Positions 55,254 to 64,000 of a DNA stretch of 64,000 nucleotides are shown here, piece after piece. Position 1 is the stretch's first letter; the number at the start of each line of letters is the position of its first letter. The DNA is taken from the NCBI RefSeq assembly GCF_002980555.1, contig NZ_PVBT01000007.1:186001-250000 (forward strand). Direction: 5' to 3'. The notes below the pieces were generated by a model. The model did not search any database. It saw nothing but the letters and a program-made list of their open reading frames with translations, and was not told where the DNA came from. This stretch comes from Phyllobacterium myrsinacearum. Its GTDB lineage: Bacteria; Pseudomonadota; Alphaproteobacteria; Rhizobiales; Rhizobiaceae. The position numbers and the translations under genes were made by a program.

Positions 55254-55304
55254 AGCCTTTCCTGCTTAAATGGAACCAGATCTGTTTAAGCAGGAAAGGC
55301 TCTA
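55251..55304. terminator. Perfect 20-base-arm inverted repeat carrying both convergent stop codons
   Basis: TAGAGCCTTTCCTGCTTAAA (55251-55270) and its exact inverse (55285-55304) flank a 14-base loop. The first TAG is the MarR stop, and the CTA on the other arm gives the TAG stop of the AI-2E gene. The fold can end transcription from both sides. The sequence may belong to a repeated palindrome family. Confidence 0.75.
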
Positions 55305-56309
55305 GATGAGCTTGCGCAGCGTCAGCTCGTCCTTCAGATAGGCGTAGTAGATCGGGGCGGCGACGAGCCCGGCCACGCCGAACCACGCTTCCAGCACAAC
55401 CATGGCCAAAAGCAGTTCCCAGGAGCGGGACTTGATGCGGGCGCCGATGATCCGGGCGTTGAGGAAATATTCGAGCTTGTGGATGACCACGAGGAAGGCA
55501 AGCGAGCCGACGGCAGCGATGAACGACACGCTCAAGCCCACAACCACGATGATGGTGTTGGAAATCAGATTGCCGATGACAGGCAGCAGACCGGCGACAA
55601 AGGTCACCACGATCATGGTCTTGACCAGCGGCAGGTGCACCCCAAGGATCGGCAGGATGACGACGAGATAGATCGCCGTCAGAAACGTGTTCAGCGCCGA
55701 AATGCGTATCTGCGAGAAAACGATGTTGCGGAACGCGCCGCTGAGGAGGCTTGCCCGGTCAACCAGCGCCACCGCCAGAGGACCCGGCTCGCGCGATGCA
55801 TTCACCGTGCTCAGCGCAATCATGCCGCCGATCACCATGCCGACGATGATGCGAACGATCAGAACGCCGAAATCACGGCCGACGAGTTGCAGCTGCCCGG
55901 CATGCTCGCGCAGCCATTTGGCCGCCATGGATTCCAGCTCATCAAGACTGGCGGGAAAATACGCCTTCGCCCAGTCTGGCAGGTGGACCTGCGCCGTATC
56001 GATGATTTCAGCCATCTTCTTGAACAGCGAGACAACCCCTTCGGTACCGTTGGTCAGTTGCCCGAGGCCGCTGACCACGGCGGCAACGATCAGAAGGATG
56101 AAAATGATCGCCAGCAGGGCCAGCGCCAGAGTCTTCGTCAAGCTGTTGGAAACGCCGAGTTTACCCAGCACGGGTGCGGCAAGATGCACGAGGTTGTAGA
56201 CAAGAAGTCCCGATAGCAGGGCCGAAAGCAGTCCCAGCTGGAGGACGGCAAACAGGGCGAGAAGCGTCAGGGCGAAAGACGCGATATAGAGCCGTGTGGC
56301 AGTGAGCAA
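55302..56309 (-). CDS. AI-2E family (TqsA-like) permease
   Basis: The product of about 335 residues has several membrane segments, including LYIASFALTLLALFAVLQL and LVIHKLEYFLNARIIGARIKS, the conserved AI-2E loop with the HKxEYFLNARIIG block. Family members were linked to autoinducer-2 export but act more widely, including Na+/H+ exchange. TTG 56309 with AAGGTG upstream was chosen. The frame continues to a TTG at 56399 without a ribosome site. Its stop overlaps the inverted repeat shared with the MarR gene. Confidence 0.85.
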   Translation of the reverse strand: MLTATRLYIASFALTLLALFAVLQLGLLSALLSGLLVYNLVHLAAPVLGKLGVSNSLTKTLALALLAIIFILLIVAAVVSGLGQLTNGTEGVVSLFKKMAEIIDTAQVHLPDWAKAYFPASLDELESMAAKWLREHAGQLQLVGRDFGVLIVRIIVGMVIGGMIALSTVNASREPGPLAVALVDRASLLSGAFRNIVFSQIRISALNTFLTAIYLVVILPILGVHLPLVKTMIVVTFVAGLLPVIGNLISNTIIVVVGLSVSFIAAVGSLAFLVVIHKLEYFLNARIIGARIKSRSWELLLAMVVLEAWFGVAGLVAAPIYYAYLKDELTLRKLI

Positions 56310-56496
56310 GTGGCACCTTGAGAAGGGCGATCTGTTTCGGATTCTTCCTAGCCTTGAACGGCGTATAGACGCAAGCAAAAGCGGCTCTAATATGGACAAA
56401 ATTTAATGGCTGCGGCAATTTCCAAGCAACCCCAATACCCGCTAATGTCCTGTTTAACTTATGCCCTTTCGAGGGACGACAAGAACAGGTGAGTGA

Positions 56497-57852
56497 ATGG
56501 TATCGAAATCGCGTGTCCTGATATCGGTCCTGGTCATTGCGGCGCTGGGTACAGGCGCCTATGTGACGCGGGATCGCTGGTGGACAAATGGCCTGGGTAT
56601 CTCGGCGCAGAATGCCGCCGCACCGGCCGGCGGCCAGCGTGACAATGGCCGCCGCGGCGGGTCGCGGCGCGGCGGCGGACAGAGCCTCGGCCCCACGCCC
56701 GTCCTGGTGACACAAGCCAAATCCGCCGATGTCCCCGTCTATATCGATGGCGTCGGATCGGTGCGGCCTCTCAACTCCGTGGTGGTCCGCTCGCAGGTCA
56801 GCGGCAAACTGGCGGCCATCGAATTCCAGGAAGGCCAGGATGTGAAGGCGGGCGATGTGCTCGCCCGCATCGATGATGCGATCTACAAGGCACAGTTCGA
56901 CCAGGCGACGGCAAAAAAGGCACAGGATCAGGCACTCCTTACCAACGCCAAGCTGGATCTCGAACGCTATACGAAGCTTGCCCAGACCAATGCCGGTACC
57001 CAGCAGCAGGCGGACACGCAGCGCGCCCTGGTGGCGCAGTACGAAGCGCAGATCAAATCCGACGAAGCTGCCATCGAGAGCGCGCAGGCAACGCTGGACT
57101 ATACGGTCATCCGGGCTCCCATCGACGGGCGCACCGGTATCCGTAATGTCGATATCGGCAATATTGTCAGCACCTCCGATGCAACGGGAATCGTCACGCT
57201 TTCGCAGATCAAGCCGATATCGGTGCAATTTGCGATTCCGCAGCAGCAACTGAGCAAGATCAACCGGGCAAGTTCGGCCAGCACATTGGCCGTGCAAGCC
57301 ATTTCCGGTGATGGCAAAACCGTCATCGACAACGGCATGCTGGCCGTCATTGACAATCAGGTCGATCCGGCCACGGGAACGGTGAAGCTAAAGGCCAATT
57401 TTCCCAATGACAAACTGGTTCTCTGGCCCGGTGCATTCGTCAATGCGCGGCTGCTCGTCCAGACACTTGGCGGCGCGATTGTCGTCCCCACTGCAGCGGT
57501 GCAGCGCGGGCCGTCGGGAACCTTTGTCTATCTGCTCCAGCCGGACGATACGGTTGCCATGCGCCCAGTTACCGTTGGGCAGCAGGACGATGTGCAGGCG
57601 GTCATTGCCGATGGCGTTGCAGCCGGTGACCGCGTCGTCACCACCGGTTTTGCCCGGCTGCAGGATGGCGCCAAGGTGCAGGTGACCAGCACCGCAGATC
57701 AGGGGGCTGCGCCTGCACCGGACAGCACACCGGCGGCCGATGACAAACAATCGGCGGGTGCACCCAAGAGCGGCGAACGGCAACACAAACGGCGCAACCA
57801 GAAGAATGCTGGCGCAAACGGCGAAGAGGCTGACAACGGAACCGCGAAATGA
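56497..57852 (+). CDS. RND efflux membrane fusion (adaptor) protein, MdtA-like
   Basis: The 451-residue product is anchored by an N-terminal signal segment (VLISVLVIAALGTGAYVT) and an Arg/Gly-rich linker. It then has the lipoyl-like halves (PVYIDGVGSVRPLNSVVVRSQVSG and DYTVIRAPIDGRTGI), a coiled-coil hairpin at about residues 130-195, and a beta-barrel domain. It bridges the RND permeases to an outer membrane channel, which is not in view. Its stop overlaps the next start (ATGA). The C terminus is rich in charged and Asn/Ala residues. Confidence 0.9.
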   Translation: MVSKSRVLISVLVIAALGTGAYVTRDRWWTNGLGISAQNAAAPAGGQRDNGRRGGSRRGGGQSLGPTPVLVTQAKSADVPVYIDGVGSVRPLNSVVVRSQVSGKLAAIEFQEGQDVKAGDVLARIDDAIYKAQFDQATAKKAQDQALLTNAKLDLERYTKLAQTNAGTQQQADTQRALVAQYEAQIKSDEAAIESAQATLDYTVIRAPIDGRTGIRNVDIGNIVSTSDATGIVTLSQIKPISVQFAIPQQQLSKINRASSASTLAVQAISGDGKTVIDNGMLAVIDNQVDPATGTVKLKANFPNDKLVLWPGAFVNARLLVQTLGGAIVVPTAAVQRGPSGTFVYLLQPDDTVAMRPVTVGQQDDVQAVIADGVAAGDRVVTTGFARLQDGAKVQVTSTADQGAAPAPDSTPAADDKQSAGAPKSGERQHKRRNQKNAGANGEEADNGTAK

Positions 57853-60800
57853 GTGTTTCCACCCCCTTCATCCACCGTCCGATAGCCACCTCGCTGCTGG
57901 GGATTGCCGTCCTGCTCGGTGGGATCCTCGGCTATCTCGCGCTACCGGTTGCCCCCTTGCCGCAGGTGGACTTTCCGACGATCCAGGTGACGACGCAGCT
58001 GCCGGGTGCCAATCCCGACACCATGGCTTCTCTCGTCACCGCTCCGCTTGAACGGCAGCTGGGACAGATTCCTTCGCTTTCATCGATGGTATCCTCGAGC
58101 GCTTTCGGCATCAGCCAGGTCACCCTCCAGTTCGATCTCGACCGGGATATCGACGGAGCGGCGCAGGACGTGCAGGCCGCGATCAACGCCGCCGGCTCCA
58201 TGCTGCCGCGAACCCTGCCCTACCCGCCGACCTATGCGAAGGTGAATCCCGCCGATACGCCGATCATCACCCTCGCCTTGCGCTCGACGAGCTATTCGAT
58301 CCGCAACCTCAGCGATTTTGCCGACACGATGATGGCGCAGCGCCTGAGCGAAGTGACCGGCGTCGGCAATGTGAATATCCAGGGCGGCGTGCGGCCGGCG
58401 GTGCGGATACAGGCGGACCTGCCACGGCTTGCCTCCTATGGCATATCGCTCGAAGATATCCGCACGGCGATCACCAATGCCAGCGTTGCCGGTGCCAAGG
58501 GCGCGCTCGATGGCACCCATCAGTCCTATACCATTTCTGCCAATGACCAGATCGTCGATCCGCAGACCTACAACGCCATCATCGTCACCTACAAGAACGG
58601 CTCCCCCGTCCTGCTCAAGGACGTGGCAACGGTCGTCGAGGGGCTGGAGAACGCCCGCGTCGGTGCCTGGTATCAGGGGCAGCCGGCGGTTGTCATCGAT
58701 GTGATGCGCCAGCCGGGCGCCAATGTCATCGACACGGTCTCGCGCGTGCTGCAGCAGATTCCACGGCTCAAACAAGCCCTGCCCGCGGGTGTCACCCTGG
58801 ATGTGGTCAACGACCGGACCAATACGATCCGCGCCTCGATCCACGACGTGCAGCTGACCCTTGCCATCAGCGTCGCGCTGGTCATTCTTGTCGTCTTCAT
58901 CTTTCTGCGGACCGTCCGGGCCACCATTATCGCGGGTGTTGCGCTGCCGCTGTCGCTTGTGGCGACATTCGGCGTGATGTGGTTTGCAGGATTCAGCCTG
59001 GATAATCTTTCCCTGATGGCCCTTACCATCGGCACCGGTTTCGTGGTCGATGACGCGATCGTCATGATCGAGAATATCGTGCGTCACATAGAGGACGGCG
59101 AAGGTCCCCTCGACGCAGCGCTCAAGGGCGCGGGCGAGATCGGCTTCACCATCATATCGCTGACCGTTTCGCTGATCGCCGTCTTCATTCCCCTGCTGTT
59201 CATGACCGGCATTGTCGGGCGCATGTTCCGCGAATTTGCATTGACGCTGACGATCGCCGTTGTCGTGTCGGCGGTGGTTTCGCTGACACTGACACCGATG
59301 ATGTGTGCCCGCATTCTGCACGGCAGGGGTGAAGGCGAACGCCGCGGCATTCTGCATGGCATCGACCGCGGGATGGACCGGATCATAGCGGGCTATCGCA
59401 GCAGCCTTCTCTGGGCGCTGGACCGCAGCAAACTCATGCTGCTGCTGACAGCCATAACCCTGGCGGCAACCGTTGCGCTTTACGTCATTATTCCCAAAGG
59501 CTTCCTGCCCTCGCAGGATACGGGGCTGATAACGGCCATCATCGAAACCGAGCCGACGACCTCGTTCGAGGCAATCAAGCGGACCCAGGCAATCGTCACC
59601 GACAGGCTGCAACACGATCCCGACGTCGCCGGTGTTGTATCCGTCGTCGGAACCAGCACGACCAATCTCACGCCCAACACCGGCACGCTCAGCCTCGTGC
59701 TGAAACCGCAGGATCAGCGGTCTGATTCAGCGGCCCAGATCATCGATCGTTTGCGCGGCGAAACCACCGGCATTCCGGGTGTGCAGGTCACATTCCAGAG
59801 CGTGCAGGACATCCGCATCAGCACCCGGACAAGCCGTGCGCCCTATCAGTACACATTGACCGGCACGGATACGGCGACCGTCGTCAACTGGGCGCAGCGG
59901 CTTGCAACGGAACTGCAGCGCGATCCTTCCCTGATCAATGTCGCTTCGGAAGTCGAAATGGGCGGCGGGCGCATCTTCGTCAATGTCGACCGTGAAACGG
60001 CTTCCCGGCTTGGCGTGTCGATGCAGGCGGTCAGCGACACTCTCAATGACGCCTTTGGCCAGCGCCAGATCGGTACCATTTACGGACAGGCCAACCAATA
60101 CCGCATCATCCTCGAGGCCTCGCCGCAATATCAGGCAGACCCAAAATCGCTGGACAAGCTTTACGTCAGCGGTGCGGGCGGTACACAGGTGCAGCTCAGT
60201 GCATTTGCCACCGCCTCGTTCACAACAGCGCCCCTCGTCATCGGCCATGACGAGCAGTTTCCTGCTGTCACGGTGAGTTTCGACCTTGCTCCGGGCGCAT
60301 CGCTCAGCCATGCCGTCACCGCGATCCAATCGGCGCAAAAGGCAATCGCCCTGCCCGATTCCATCCGCGGGCAATATTCCGGCGATGCCGCCGAGTTTGC
60401 CAGTTCTCTGGCGGGTGAGCCATGGCTGATCCTTGCGGCCATTGTCACGATCTACATCGTGCTTGGCGTGCTCTACGAGAGCGCCATCCATCCGATTACC
60501 ATCCTGTCGACACTGCCTTCAGCGGGTGTCGGGGCATTGGTTGCACTGATGCTGTTTGGCCAGGATCTGTCCATCATCGCGCTCATCGGCATCGTGCTTC
60601 TGATGGGTATCGTCAAGAAGAACGCGATCATGATGATCGACTTTGCCCTGGAAGCCGAACGAACCGAAGGACTGGACCCGCGCGCGGCGATTGTTAAAGC
60701 CTCGATCCTGCGTTTCCGCCCGATCATGATGACGACGCTCGCGGCGCTCTTCGGTGCCCTGCCGCTGGCACTGGCCCAGGGTACAGGATCGGAACTGCGA

Positions 60801-60959
60801 ATCCCGCTCGGCATCAGCATCATTGGCGGCCTCGTCCTCAGCCAGCTTCTGACGTTGTATACAACGCCCGTCATCTATCTCGGTTTCGAACGGCTGCGCA
60901 GCCGCATCATCGGACGGCCGACCGGCACGCCTGCCCCTGAAACGGACGGCGCCCTATGA
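57849..60959 (+). CDS. RND multidrug efflux permease, MdtB-like
   Basis: The 1036-residue inner-membrane pump opens STPFIHRPIATSLLGIAVLLGGILGYLALPVAPLPQVDFPTIQVTTQLPGA. The proton relay is intact, with Asp-Asp in FVVDDAIVMIEN (fourth segment) and Lys in GIVKKNAIMMIDFALEAER (tenth segment). It is one half of a probable heterotrimer with the following permease, as in MdtABC. It overlaps the adaptor gene by four bases and the next permease gene by four bases. Confidence 0.95.
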   Translation: MSVSTPFIHRPIATSLLGIAVLLGGILGYLALPVAPLPQVDFPTIQVTTQLPGANPDTMASLVTAPLERQLGQIPSLSSMVSSSAFGISQVTLQFDLDRDIDGAAQDVQAAINAAGSMLPRTLPYPPTYAKVNPADTPIITLALRSTSYSIRNLSDFADTMMAQRLSEVTGVGNVNIQGGVRPAVRIQADLPRLASYGISLEDIRTAITNASVAGAKGALDGTHQSYTISANDQIVDPQTYNAIIVTYKNGSPVLLKDVATVVEGLENARVGAWYQGQPAVVIDVMRQPGANVIDTVSRVLQQIPRLKQALPAGVTLDVVNDRTNTIRASIHDVQLTLAISVALVILVVFIFLRTVRATIIAGVALPLSLVATFGVMWFAGFSLDNLSLMALTIGTGFVVDDAIVMIENIVRHIEDGEGPLDAALKGAGEIGFTIISLTVSLIAVFIPLLFMTGIVGRMFREFALTLTIAVVVSAVVSLTLTPMMCARILHGRGEGERRGILHGIDRGMDRIIAGYRSSLLWALDRSKLMLLLTAITLAATVALYVIIPKGFLPSQDTGLITAIIETEPTTSFEAIKRTQAIVTDRLQHDPDVAGVVSVVGTSTTNLTPNTGTLSLVLKPQDQRSDSAAQIIDRLRGETTGIPGVQVTFQSVQDIRISTRTSRAPYQYTLTGTDTATVVNWAQRLATELQRDPSLINVASEVEMGGGRIFVNVDRETASRLGVSMQAVSDTLNDAFGQRQIGTIYGQANQYRIILEASPQYQADPKSLDKLYVSGAGGTQVQLSAFATASFTTAPLVIGHDEQFPAVTVSFDLAPGASLSHAVTAIQSAQKAIALPDSIRGQYSGDAAEFASSLAGEPWLILAAIVTIYIVLGVLYESAIHPITILSTLPSAGVGALVALMLFGQDLSIIALIGIVLLMGIVKKNAIMMIDFALEAERTEGLDPRAAIVKASILRFRPIMMTTLAALFGALPLALAQGTGSELRIPLGISIIGGLVLSQLLTLYTTPVIYLGFERLRSRIIGRPTGTPAPETDGAL

Positions 60960-63900
60960 ACATTTCCGACCCGTTCATCCGCAGACCTGTTGGAACCACG
61001 CTTCTGGCGCTGGGCCTGCTGATCCTCGGGATTGTCGCCTATGGCTTTCTGCCGGTCGCCAGCCTGCCCTCTGTCGACCTGCCCACCATCCGCGTATCGG
61101 CCAGCCGTCCCGGCGCCGATCCTGCGACAATGGCCGCCAGCGTCGCCGCCCCGCTGGAACGGCGCCTTGGCTCCATCGCCGGCGTCACCGAACTGACCTC
61201 GGTCAGTTCGCTCGGATCGACCAACATTACAGTCCAGTTCGACCTGTCACGCGATGTTGATGGTGCGGCACAGGATGTGCAGGCCGCGCTCAATGCAGCG
61301 GCAACCGACTTGCCGTCCGACCTGCCGACGCTGCCCAGTTTCCGCAAGGTCAACCCGGCCGCCGCTCCCGTGCTCATTCTGGCGCTGACGTCGGATACGA
61401 TCGCGCCCAGCGCCATCTACGATGCGGCGGACACGGTTATCGTCCAGCGCATTTCGCAAGTCGACGGCGTCGGCGAGGTGACGGCCAGCGGCGCCGATCA
61501 GCCTGCGGTGCGCATCCGCCTCGATCCCGACCGGCTCGCAGCCATGGGCATGTCACTCGACAATGTGCGCACGGCGATCACCAATGCCAATGTGGCCGAG
61601 CCGGTCGGCTCAATCGACGGCACCGATTTTGCCTTCTCGATCGGCACCAATGCACAACTGAAAACACCGGAGGATTATGGCCGCGTCATTATCCGCAGCG
61701 GTGACGGAACCGCCGTGCGCCTTTCCGATATCGCCACTGTCGACCAGGGGGTCAGAAACAGCCGTTCGGATGCCTGGTATAACGGCAAGCCGTCGGTGCT
61801 TCTCAACATCACAAAACAGGCCAACGCCAATGTCATCACCACCGTCGATGCGGTAAAGACACTGCTGCCCGATCTGAAACGGCTGATCCCCCCCGGCATC
61901 GACATCGCCGTCCTCTCGGATCGCACCACGACCATCCATGCCAGCGTGAACGACATGCAGTGGACCCTGCTGGCCACCATCTGCCTGGTGATGGCTGTCG
62001 TCATGGTTTTCCTGCGGCGCGCCACACCGACCTTTGCGGCAGGTGTGACCGTGCCCTTGTCGCTGGCCGGCACGTTTGCCGCCATGTGGGCCTGGGGCCT
62101 GTCCATCGACAATCTTTCCCTGATGGCGCTGGCCGTATCCGTCGGGTTCGTTGTCGATGATGCCATCGTGATGATTGAAAACATCTATGCCAATCTGGAA
62201 GCAGGCATGAAGCCGATGCGTGCGGCACTGGAGGGCGCGCGGCAGATCGGGTTCACCGTTGTCTCCATCAGCCTGTCATTGCTTGCCGCCTTCATTCCCC
62301 TGTTCTTCATGGGCGGCATTGTCGGCCGTTTCTTCCAGACCTTCTCGCTGACGCTTGCATTCACCATTGCGGTTTCAACCGTGGTATCGCTGACCGTCAC
62401 GCCCATGATCTGCGGGCACAGGCTGAAACCCCATGACACCGACGCGCGCCCGGGCGTTTTCGGCCGTATTGTCGAAGGCACGCTGGATGCGGTCATCGGC
62501 TTCTACGGCCGCACACTGAAGAGCGTTCTCTATCACCGGGTCCTGGCTGTTCTCGTGATTTTTGCATGCGTGGCCATCACGGTCTTTCTCTACATCAAGG
62601 TTCCAAAAGGCTTCTTCCCGCAGGACGATACCGGTTTCATCATGGGCGGCACCCAGGCCTCCACCGACATCTCCTATCCGGCTATGGTGCTGTTGCAACG
62701 GCAGGCCGCGGAGATCGCGGGCCAGGATCCAGCCGTTGCCGGCGTTGGCTCCTCGGTGGGCGGCGGCGGTTTTTCCTCCGGCGTCAATCGCGGACAGTTG
62801 CTGATTTCACTGAAGCCGGAGAAACAGCGCGACCCGACCGCTGTCGTGATCGACCGCATGCGCAAATCGCTTGCATCCGTCGCCGGCCTTTCGACGTTCC
62901 TGTTCTCGCCGGGCGACATCCGTGCCGGCGGCCGCTCCACCCAGTCGCAATATCAGTTCACCCTGTGGGATGCCGACTACAACGAGCTTGTCACCTGGGC
63001 GCCGAAGATACTTGACCGCCTGAAGCTGGAACCGGGGCTGACCGATGTTGCGACCGACCGCCAGCCGAACGGCTTGCAGGCCAACGTCACCATCGACCGC
63101 GTTGCCGCGGCCCGGATGGGGGTTGCAATCGGCGATATAGACAGCGCGCTCAACAACGCTTTTTCGCAACGGCAGATTTCCACCATCTATTCCGCGCGTA
63201 ACCAGTACCGGGTGGTGATCGAAGCAAACAATGATTATGCGCGCGATCCCGCGCAGATCGCCAATCTGCATGTCACCGGAACCGGTGGAATTCAGGTGCC
63301 GCTCAGCAGCGTGGCCAAGATCGAGCGCACACTGGCACCGCTCGTCGTCAATCATCAGGGCCAGTTTCCATCTGTCACCATTTCCTACAATCTGGCTCTG
63401 GGGACCTCCCTGGAAGAGGCTAACAACGCGGTGCAGTCGGCTGTACTGGAGATGCATCTTCCGGATTCGCTGCATGCGGAATTTGCCGGCGATGCGGCAT
63501 CGCTCACCCAGTCCACGGGCAGCCAGCCCCTCTTGATCCTGGCGGCGCTGCTGACGGTCTATATCGTGCTGGGCATTCTCTATGAAAGCCTCGCCCACCC
63601 GCTGACCATCATCTCTACCTTGCCGTCTGCGGGGCTTGGCGCCCTGCTAGCACTGGTGGTCACGGGCACGGACCTGACGCTGATTGCCTTCATCGGCATC
63701 ATTCTTCTGATCGGCATCGTCAAGAAGAACGGCATCATGATGGTGGATTTCGCGCTGCACGGCGAACGGGTTTCCGGCCTATCGGCCGAGGACGCCATTT
63801 ATCAGGCGTGTCTCAAACGCTTCCGGCCGATCCTGATGACAACGCTCGCCGCCATCATGGGCGCCATACCGCTGATCATTGCTACCGGTCCTGGCACGGA

Positions 63901-64000
63901 ACTGCGCCGCCCCCTCGGCATCACCATCGTCGGCGGCCTGATCGTTTCGCAGGTTCTGACACTATACACGACACCGGTTATCTACCTGATGCTGGCACGG
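60956..64000 (+). CDS. RND multidrug efflux permease, MdtC-like, 3' end cut by the window
   Basis: 1015 codons are visible, and the frame runs past base 64000. It starts MNISDPFIRRPVGTTLLALG from an ATGA overlap with the first permease gene. Relay residues are intact (VVDDAIVMIENIY and GIVKKNGIMMVDFALHGER). The sequence is clearly related to the first permease but diverged, matching the MdtB/MdtC two-permease design. Only the last few dozen residues are missing. The outer membrane channel gene may lie beyond the window. Confidence 0.95.
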   Translation, partial: MNISDPFIRRPVGTTLLALGLLILGIVAYGFLPVASLPSVDLPTIRVSASRPGADPATMAASVAAPLERRLGSIAGVTELTSVSSLGSTNITVQFDLSRDVDGAAQDVQAALNAAATDLPSDLPTLPSFRKVNPAAAPVLILALTSDTIAPSAIYDAADTVIVQRISQVDGVGEVTASGADQPAVRIRLDPDRLAAMGMSLDNVRTAITNANVAEPVGSIDGTDFAFSIGTNAQLKTPEDYGRVIIRSGDGTAVRLSDIATVDQGVRNSRSDAWYNGKPSVLLNITKQANANVITTVDAVKTLLPDLKRLIPPGIDIAVLSDRTTTIHASVNDMQWTLLATICLVMAVVMVFLRRATPTFAAGVTVPLSLAGTFAAMWAWGLSIDNLSLMALAVSVGFVVDDAIVMIENIYANLEAGMKPMRAALEGARQIGFTVVSISLSLLAAFIPLFFMGGIVGRFFQTFSLTLAFTIAVSTVVSLTVTPMICGHRLKPHDTDARPGVFGRIVEGTLDAVIGFYGRTLKSVLYHRVLAVLVIFACVAITVFLYIKVPKGFFPQDDTGFIMGGTQASTDISYPAMVLLQRQAAEIAGQDPAVAGVGSSVGGGGFSSGVNRGQLLISLKPEKQRDPTAVVIDRMRKSLASVAGLSTFLFSPGDIRAGGRSTQSQYQFTLWDADYNELVTWAPKILDRLKLEPGLTDVATDRQPNGLQANVTIDRVAAARMGVAIGDIDSALNNAFSQRQISTIYSARNQYRVVIEANNDYARDPAQIANLHVTGTGGIQVPLSSVAKIERTLAPLVVNHQGQFPSVTISYNLALGTSLEEANNAVQSAVLEMHLPDSLHAEFAGDAASLTQSTGSQPLLILAALLTVYIVLGILYESLAHPLTIISTLPSAGLGALLALVVTGTDLTLIAFIGIILLIGIVKKNGIMMVDFALHGERVSGLSAEDAIYQACLKRFRPILMTTLAAIMGAIPLIIATGPGTELRRPLGITIVGGLIVSQVLTLYTTPVIYLMLAR

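Noticed and set aside
58080-59615. 511-codon frame antisense to the first RND permease gene
   Set aside because: The RND protein on the plus strand is unambiguous. The antisense sequence is low-complexity His/Asp/Arg.

Overview
The window reads as chromosome of an alphaproteobacterium of the Rhizobiales/Hyphomicrobiales (Phyllobacterium, Brucella or Mesorhizobium type). The signs are a class I lysyl-tRNA synthetase, a PodJ-like polarity protein with Sel1 repeats, a TauE/TIGR02186 gene pair, a four-gene beta-oxidation operon, a high G+C content with strong wobble G/C, and dense 4-base ATGA overlaps inside operons. No phage, insertion sequence, CRISPR array or rRNA was seen. There is one tRNA gene.

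Layout. 1-6.5 kb: a glycosyltransferase cut by the window edge, an orphan amino-acid-type binding protein, lysK, a VOC protein, a thermonuclease-fold protein and an S24 repressor-like regulator. 6.7-13.2 kb: a minus-strand fatty-acid degradation operon (two acyl-CoA dehydrogenases, thiolase, FadJ-type fusion) behind a perfect 32-base palindrome that recurs upstream of a flavin oxidoreductase gene at 27.4 kb. 13.7-21.2 kb: a PodJ-like protein, an array of palindromes, a TauE exporter with its TIGR02186 partner, a TPR-methyltransferase and an unknown membrane protein. 21.4-27.3 kb: a five-gene uptake and amidase operon divergent from a MocR regulator. 27.5-33.3 kb: flavin oxidoreductase, acetyltransferase, XRE-cupin regulator, and a CoxS-CoxL-CoxM type molybdenum hydroxylase.

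33.6-44.6 kb is the accessory part. tRNA-Thr(CGT) is followed 1.7 kb later by a 46-base copy of its 3' half. The two bracket an AT-rich relic island carrying one exported ClpP-fold/SH3/SPOR-like protein. To the right lie two divergent pairs, each made of a small membrane protein and a 71-76 residue regulator that looks like a restriction-modification controller (C) protein, with C-box-like sites on both sides of each intergenic region and no R-M genes nearby. Between the pairs is a two-gene unit: a peptide with a canonical double-glycine leader and a second exported ClpP-fold protein.

44.6-64 kb: diaminopropionate ammonia-lyase with an Lrp regulator, DUF899 and SRPBCC proteins, a class III cyclase, an alcohol dehydrogenase, a decayed third controller-like gene, a MerR-controlled ene-reductase, a paralogue of one of the small membrane proteins preceded by a large inverted structure, a MarR-controlled 14-TM exporter, an AI-2E family permease, and a tripartite RND pump (adaptor plus two permeases, the second cut by the window end).

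Most genes are ordinary. The parts that deserve a second look are the controller-like modules, the double-glycine peptide with its ClpP-fold partner, the tRNA-Thr island, the 52.8 kb inverted structure, and the palindromes shared between loci.
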